DNA of 64,000 nt from Phylloscopus collybita. Taxonomy: Eukaryota > Chordata > Aves > Passeriformes > Phylloscopidae. The stretch is from NCBI GenBank assembly GCA_027886175.1, contig JAJNNQ010000008.1, positions 430,501 to 494,500 on the forward strand, read 5' to 3'. Below the pieces are notes generated by a model. The model saw nothing but the letters and a program-made list of their open reading frames with translations. It was not told where the DNA came from and searched no databases. Every line of letters begins with the position of its first letter. Position 1 is the first letter of the stretch. Below, piece after piece: positions 60,141 to 64,000 of the stretch. The translations under genes were made by a program, and so were the position numbers.

Positions 60141-60152
60141 GATGACTCAGCA
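60141..60152 (-). promoter_or_regulatory. Exact NF-E2/small-Maf (antioxidant-type) motif
   Basis: GATGACTCAGCA reads TGCTGAGTCATC on the minus strand and fits the known RTGACnnnGC core for CNC-bZIP/small-Maf dimers. A 6-bp inverted repeat GTCATC/GATGAC overlaps it (60132-60146). One 12-base match in 64 kb is noteworthy but can arise by chance. Confidence 0.22.
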
Positions 60153-63100
60153 GAAGATCGATGCTCTCCCTGCAGAGCCCTGGGATTTCACAGCTTAGCC
60201 TGTACTGAGACTTTACAGGAGCAGTTTCACATCCCCAATTACAAACAGGTACAAGGAGAAGGTGAGAGACAGGACACGACAGCAAAGATGCTGGTAGGAG
60301 TTGTTTATGAGCGCTATAAACTACCCGGGGAAACATTGCCCTTCTACAGCAGCGGAAGGTAATTTTCAAGCAAGACAATGGAGATGAAATCATAAGTCAT
60401 AGGGGGCTATTCACATATCCATTAATCATGTCACAGAACATGCCCTGGTGTCCCGTTTTCCCTGTTGAAGTGGCAGGGATAACCTTCCAAGGATGACTAC
60501 ACCTGTAAGAGACTCAGTAGATCACCACAGCAACAAACCTTTCACTCTGTGTGCAGTTGGTCAAGGTATGACGATTGCTGAATACACACCTTGATAATGT
60601 GCCCAAACTGCAGCACAGATGGTGACAAGGGCCAGATCAAGAGTAATTCCTAACTTGTTGAAAATACAAAATTGCATTCAGTCATTGGAACAGCAATCAG
60701 GATACTCTATCACATCCCAGGGAGAAGTGGATCCCATTTAGAATTTGTTGACAAGGCTGGTGCGGTTGCTGCTGCACCCTGGCATTTTGGTCCAAGTGAA
60801 ATGCTCATGGTTTGAAGAGAAGCCAACTCAAGGTTCATTCCCCAAACCTAGAAAGAAAACTTTCTGGCTATTCTGTAACCAGCACAGGAATGGCTCTTTA
60901 CTCCCTTCTGGCACATTCCCTCTGGCTTTGCATGCCATCTCTATGCTTGATGGCAGTGGCATTTCCAGAAGGCTGTACTCCCTAAAGCACCAGTATCTGT
61001 ATCCATAGAACAATTGCTGTGGGCACAAAACTCCCTGGCCTCAAAAACCAACTGTCTTGGGGGGGTCAACAGCACATGGGAAGATATCAAGCTATAAAAC
61101 CTGCCCCTCTTCTCACAAGCTCTTTCCTCCTTGATCACAGGAAAACAAAAGGCTTGTTTGAGATCTAAAGATACACTTTTCATTTCTCAAATCTGTTCCT
61201 TGCAAAACCTTCAGTTTATATTTAAACAAAACATTCACTCCTGCTAGACTATAGACATCTGTTCTGAGGTGTTCAGGGTGTACCAAGGGCACAGGCATCA
61301 CCAGCCTTTCCAAAAGCATGTTCTTAATTGCACACTTAATGACTGGTAAAAGTACAGAATTGATGCATAAACAAGCAGCTGCTTCATCTATCTGAAACCT
61401 ATTAAATTATAGCAATCAGAGAAGTCATCTGTTCTGCCAATCCTTATGCTGAAAGCACAAAACTACAAGTGCAAGCCAATAGTGTTCACATGCAAGGAAC
61501 ATAGAGGAGGTTATGAATGGAAGGATTTTGGCCACATTTCAGTAAGGGTTGCTCAAATAGAGCCATTCTGTCTCATAAGCCTAATCCAAGGGGCTGTTCC
61601 TTCAGGTCTATAGAAAGGAACAGTGCAAATTTTGCTTTTAATTGAAGATTGGCAGAGAGAAGTCTCTAGAGGAAAGAATCACGTACAACCAATTAATTAA
61701 GTTAATATAATAAAAATTCATACTGAGGAGAGAAGAATTAATAGTCACCAACTCTCAGGTGAATGTCCTGTTATGAAGCCAAAATGGCTCTGCCCCTTAC
61801 CCCAGCAGTCAAATCCTCACCAGAATTGCACAGGTCATTTCTCCTGTCTCTTCAAGTGGGCCCACATTAGGACAGCATCAGTATGTGGGTGTGATGAGGT
61901 GTGTGCACAGAGGGAATGAAGCTCCTGTGTCCGAGAGCAAATGCTTATCTCTATTTTTAAAAGTAATTTGCTAATGCAACACTGAATTCCACAGCTAGGT
62001 GTTGATAATTTAGACATAATCTACCTCAGGCAATAGCAAGGCTGAGAAGTGACCTTCTCCATGCCAGTCAGCCCCAATTATGTTTTGTATGAAAATACTT
62101 TCTCACCTGTATATCTAAAATACAGATACATTCCTTTTAGCAGTGTTCATTATAAAACCAGAGAGGAGGCTCAAATCAAGTCCGGATGCCAAGGCACATT
62201 TTGAAACAGAGTCTCAAAGTCAGAAAAGTGGAAAGATGCAAATATAAGTAGTTTGATTAAATGTTCAGTGAGTAACTTTAGAAGGACAAGAGAGGGAAAA
62301 ATCTCATTTGTTTCCCTGTTAGCTGAAGAGGAAAAATTCATAATCCATGGGCAACAGACTACGTATCACACAGACAAAAGAACTGTACTTGCACAGGCTA
62401 AAGGACACGAGTCTTTCCATAGGAAAGATCCATTTGTCATATCTAATCCAATTCTTGCTTCTGAAAAAGACAGTCAGGAGGGGCACTGTCAAGGTGTTTT
62501 GGCACAATGATTGATATCTCCTGACAGCAGCTGCTCAGCCTGGAAGATGTGGCCTCCTAGAGCACAAGGATTCAGCTATCCCACCAGCTGCCACATGCTT
62601 CCTTCTCATATGCAGGAGCTTTGAATTAGCGTAAATAAGCCAATCTGTTGTTAAACTGACAGAGTCAAGTGTCTCTTTTTACTCAAGTTTCATAGGAAAA
62701 AACTGGCAGGTTGGAAGCAGTAGGGACATCCTGGGGATCCTGTTGAGGAACAGTCACGGCTGGTCAGGGTGTGTGACATGGTGAATAAAGAGCACGGCTG
62801 GGATCAAGCTGTAAGTTATACATCTTTCTTCATGCATAAAGTGGCTGTTCATCATGGAAACATCAATCTTTAGCAATAAATATTAAAGATTTGTGTACAT
62901 GAATACTGCCCAAATCCCAAAAGCCTCATTCCAGCAAAATCTCATTGACTTTTTGGTCAGCGTTTAACAGAAGACTAAAAGAAAAGCCCTTATGTGCTTT
63001 TTGAGATGAATGTGCAGCCAGCCTGGAATGAAGCGTGTATGAACATTTCATTAACAAATTTTCACTCAATTCATAAATATGCATAAATATTTGGGTCTCA

Positions 63101-64000
63101 TTCTTTGTCATTCAGAGCCTGACCTAAAGTCCTCTGAAGTCAGTACTGAGATTTCCATTAACTTCTCTGGAAGCTGAGCATGTCACCTAAGCTGGGAAGA
63201 TAATGAAAATGAAAATAAATTATATGTACTGAATATTTTTAAGGTATGATAAAGTTAACAGGGAAGAAACGTTATTCTGTCAGCTCTAATCTTTATCCTC
63301 ATCTATGTACATTTTTTTCCTGGGGAAATCTGTAATGCTAGTAATAATCTGTATTTATTTATTTATTAACTCAAACCCACTGGTTCCATTACACATTACA
63401 AGGTCACAAAGGAAAGGAGTTGTTTGCTGCAAGGTCCTGCACATTTGGTCGATGTGCTCCTCTTGCTGTGTCAATCAAGAAGTTACACTGAATAAATTCA
63501 GCTCTCTTGGAAAAACAGCTTAAGAGCGCTTAAAATCTAAGGGTAGTAAAGTAAAAAGTCTGCTAATCCTCCAAATGCAAATAAAGGCTGAATATCCAAA
63601 CAGCCTTTTTCTCCAGGCAATTATATGGCAAATGCACATACAGACTTTGAAGTGCCAGCTCTTATGACACTTTATTTGCATAACAAATCTCTCAATAAAC
63701 TTTTCTTTGCACAGACTACAGTAAAGCAGGATGTACAGCTGCGTGAGTTGTACTCTAGCACCCCAACCATTCCGTAGATTTACTCATCTTCTAATCCACT
63801 CAGATTTCTTTATTCCAACTCTACCTGATTTTCATGGAGCTTCAGAGTAGCATCCATAGGACTTGCCCACAGCTGGAACACCACTGCTCCAAACTGGTGT
63901 CCTGTGAATTTTGTCACACTTTACAAGCACTTAGACAAAAGATTCCAATTGCAACCATCTGAAACAGCAGCAGAGGAACCTGACAATTATTTCAGTTGTA
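60153..64000. other. Unique AT-rich noncoding DNA
   Basis: No supportable gene, exon or named transposon. Exact octamers occur at 62236-62243, 63575-63582 and, reversed, 63674-63681. Frames remain below 90 codons and are unrecognised. Confidence 0.5.

Overview
The window looks like 64 kb of nuclear DNA from a bird, most likely a songbird (passerine). The main evidence is a 3' CR1 LINE copy at 33136-33420 whose text matches the CR1 families of songbirds as I know them. A second CR1 tail lies at 16455-16585. A solo endogenous-retrovirus LTR at 42592-42892 has the layout of passerine LTRs. The sequence is AT-rich and CpG-poor, there are no operons or Shine-Dalgarno-led genes, and the longest open frame is only 204 codons. 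All of this fits a vertebrate intergenic desert or a very large intron.

I found no protein-coding gene, exon, tRNA, rRNA, known microRNA or CRISPR array that I can support. The longer open frames (1459-2073 +, 55547-55975 +, 28604-28846 -) are recorded with low confidence. None matches a family I know, and none has paired splice sites. Much of the window is unique-looking AT-rich DNA, and I can name only three or four transposon copies.

Layout. 1-4 kb: unique DNA with a GC-richer island holding the longest open frame. 4-9 kb: several compact segments with inverted repeats, homeodomain-type words and, at 4.1-4.3 kb, retained CpGs. These are enhancer-like, but conservation could not be tested. 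9-16 kb: unique DNA with a perfect 11-bp hairpin at 13070. 16.4-17.1 kb: a CR1 tail followed by an apparent older LINE remnant. 20.6-20.9 kb: a decayed tandem repeat with an 85-bp period. 30.7 kb: an uninterrupted 42-A tract. 33.1-33.4 kb: the clear CR1. 42.6-42.9 kb: the solo LTR. 44.5-44.7 kb: a cluster of GCATGC palindromes. 50.3 and 56.5 kb: the two strongest inverted repeats. 52.8-53.1 kb: a CpG-retaining segment.

If the window has a function, it is most likely regulatory: scattered enhancers or structured transcribed elements near or within a developmental gene. That is inference from base composition and motif content. No previously undescribed multi-gene system is visible. The most unusual items are sequence structures: the twin hairpins at 56492-56555, the hairpin at 50311-50354, the 85-bp repeat and the CpG-retaining segments.
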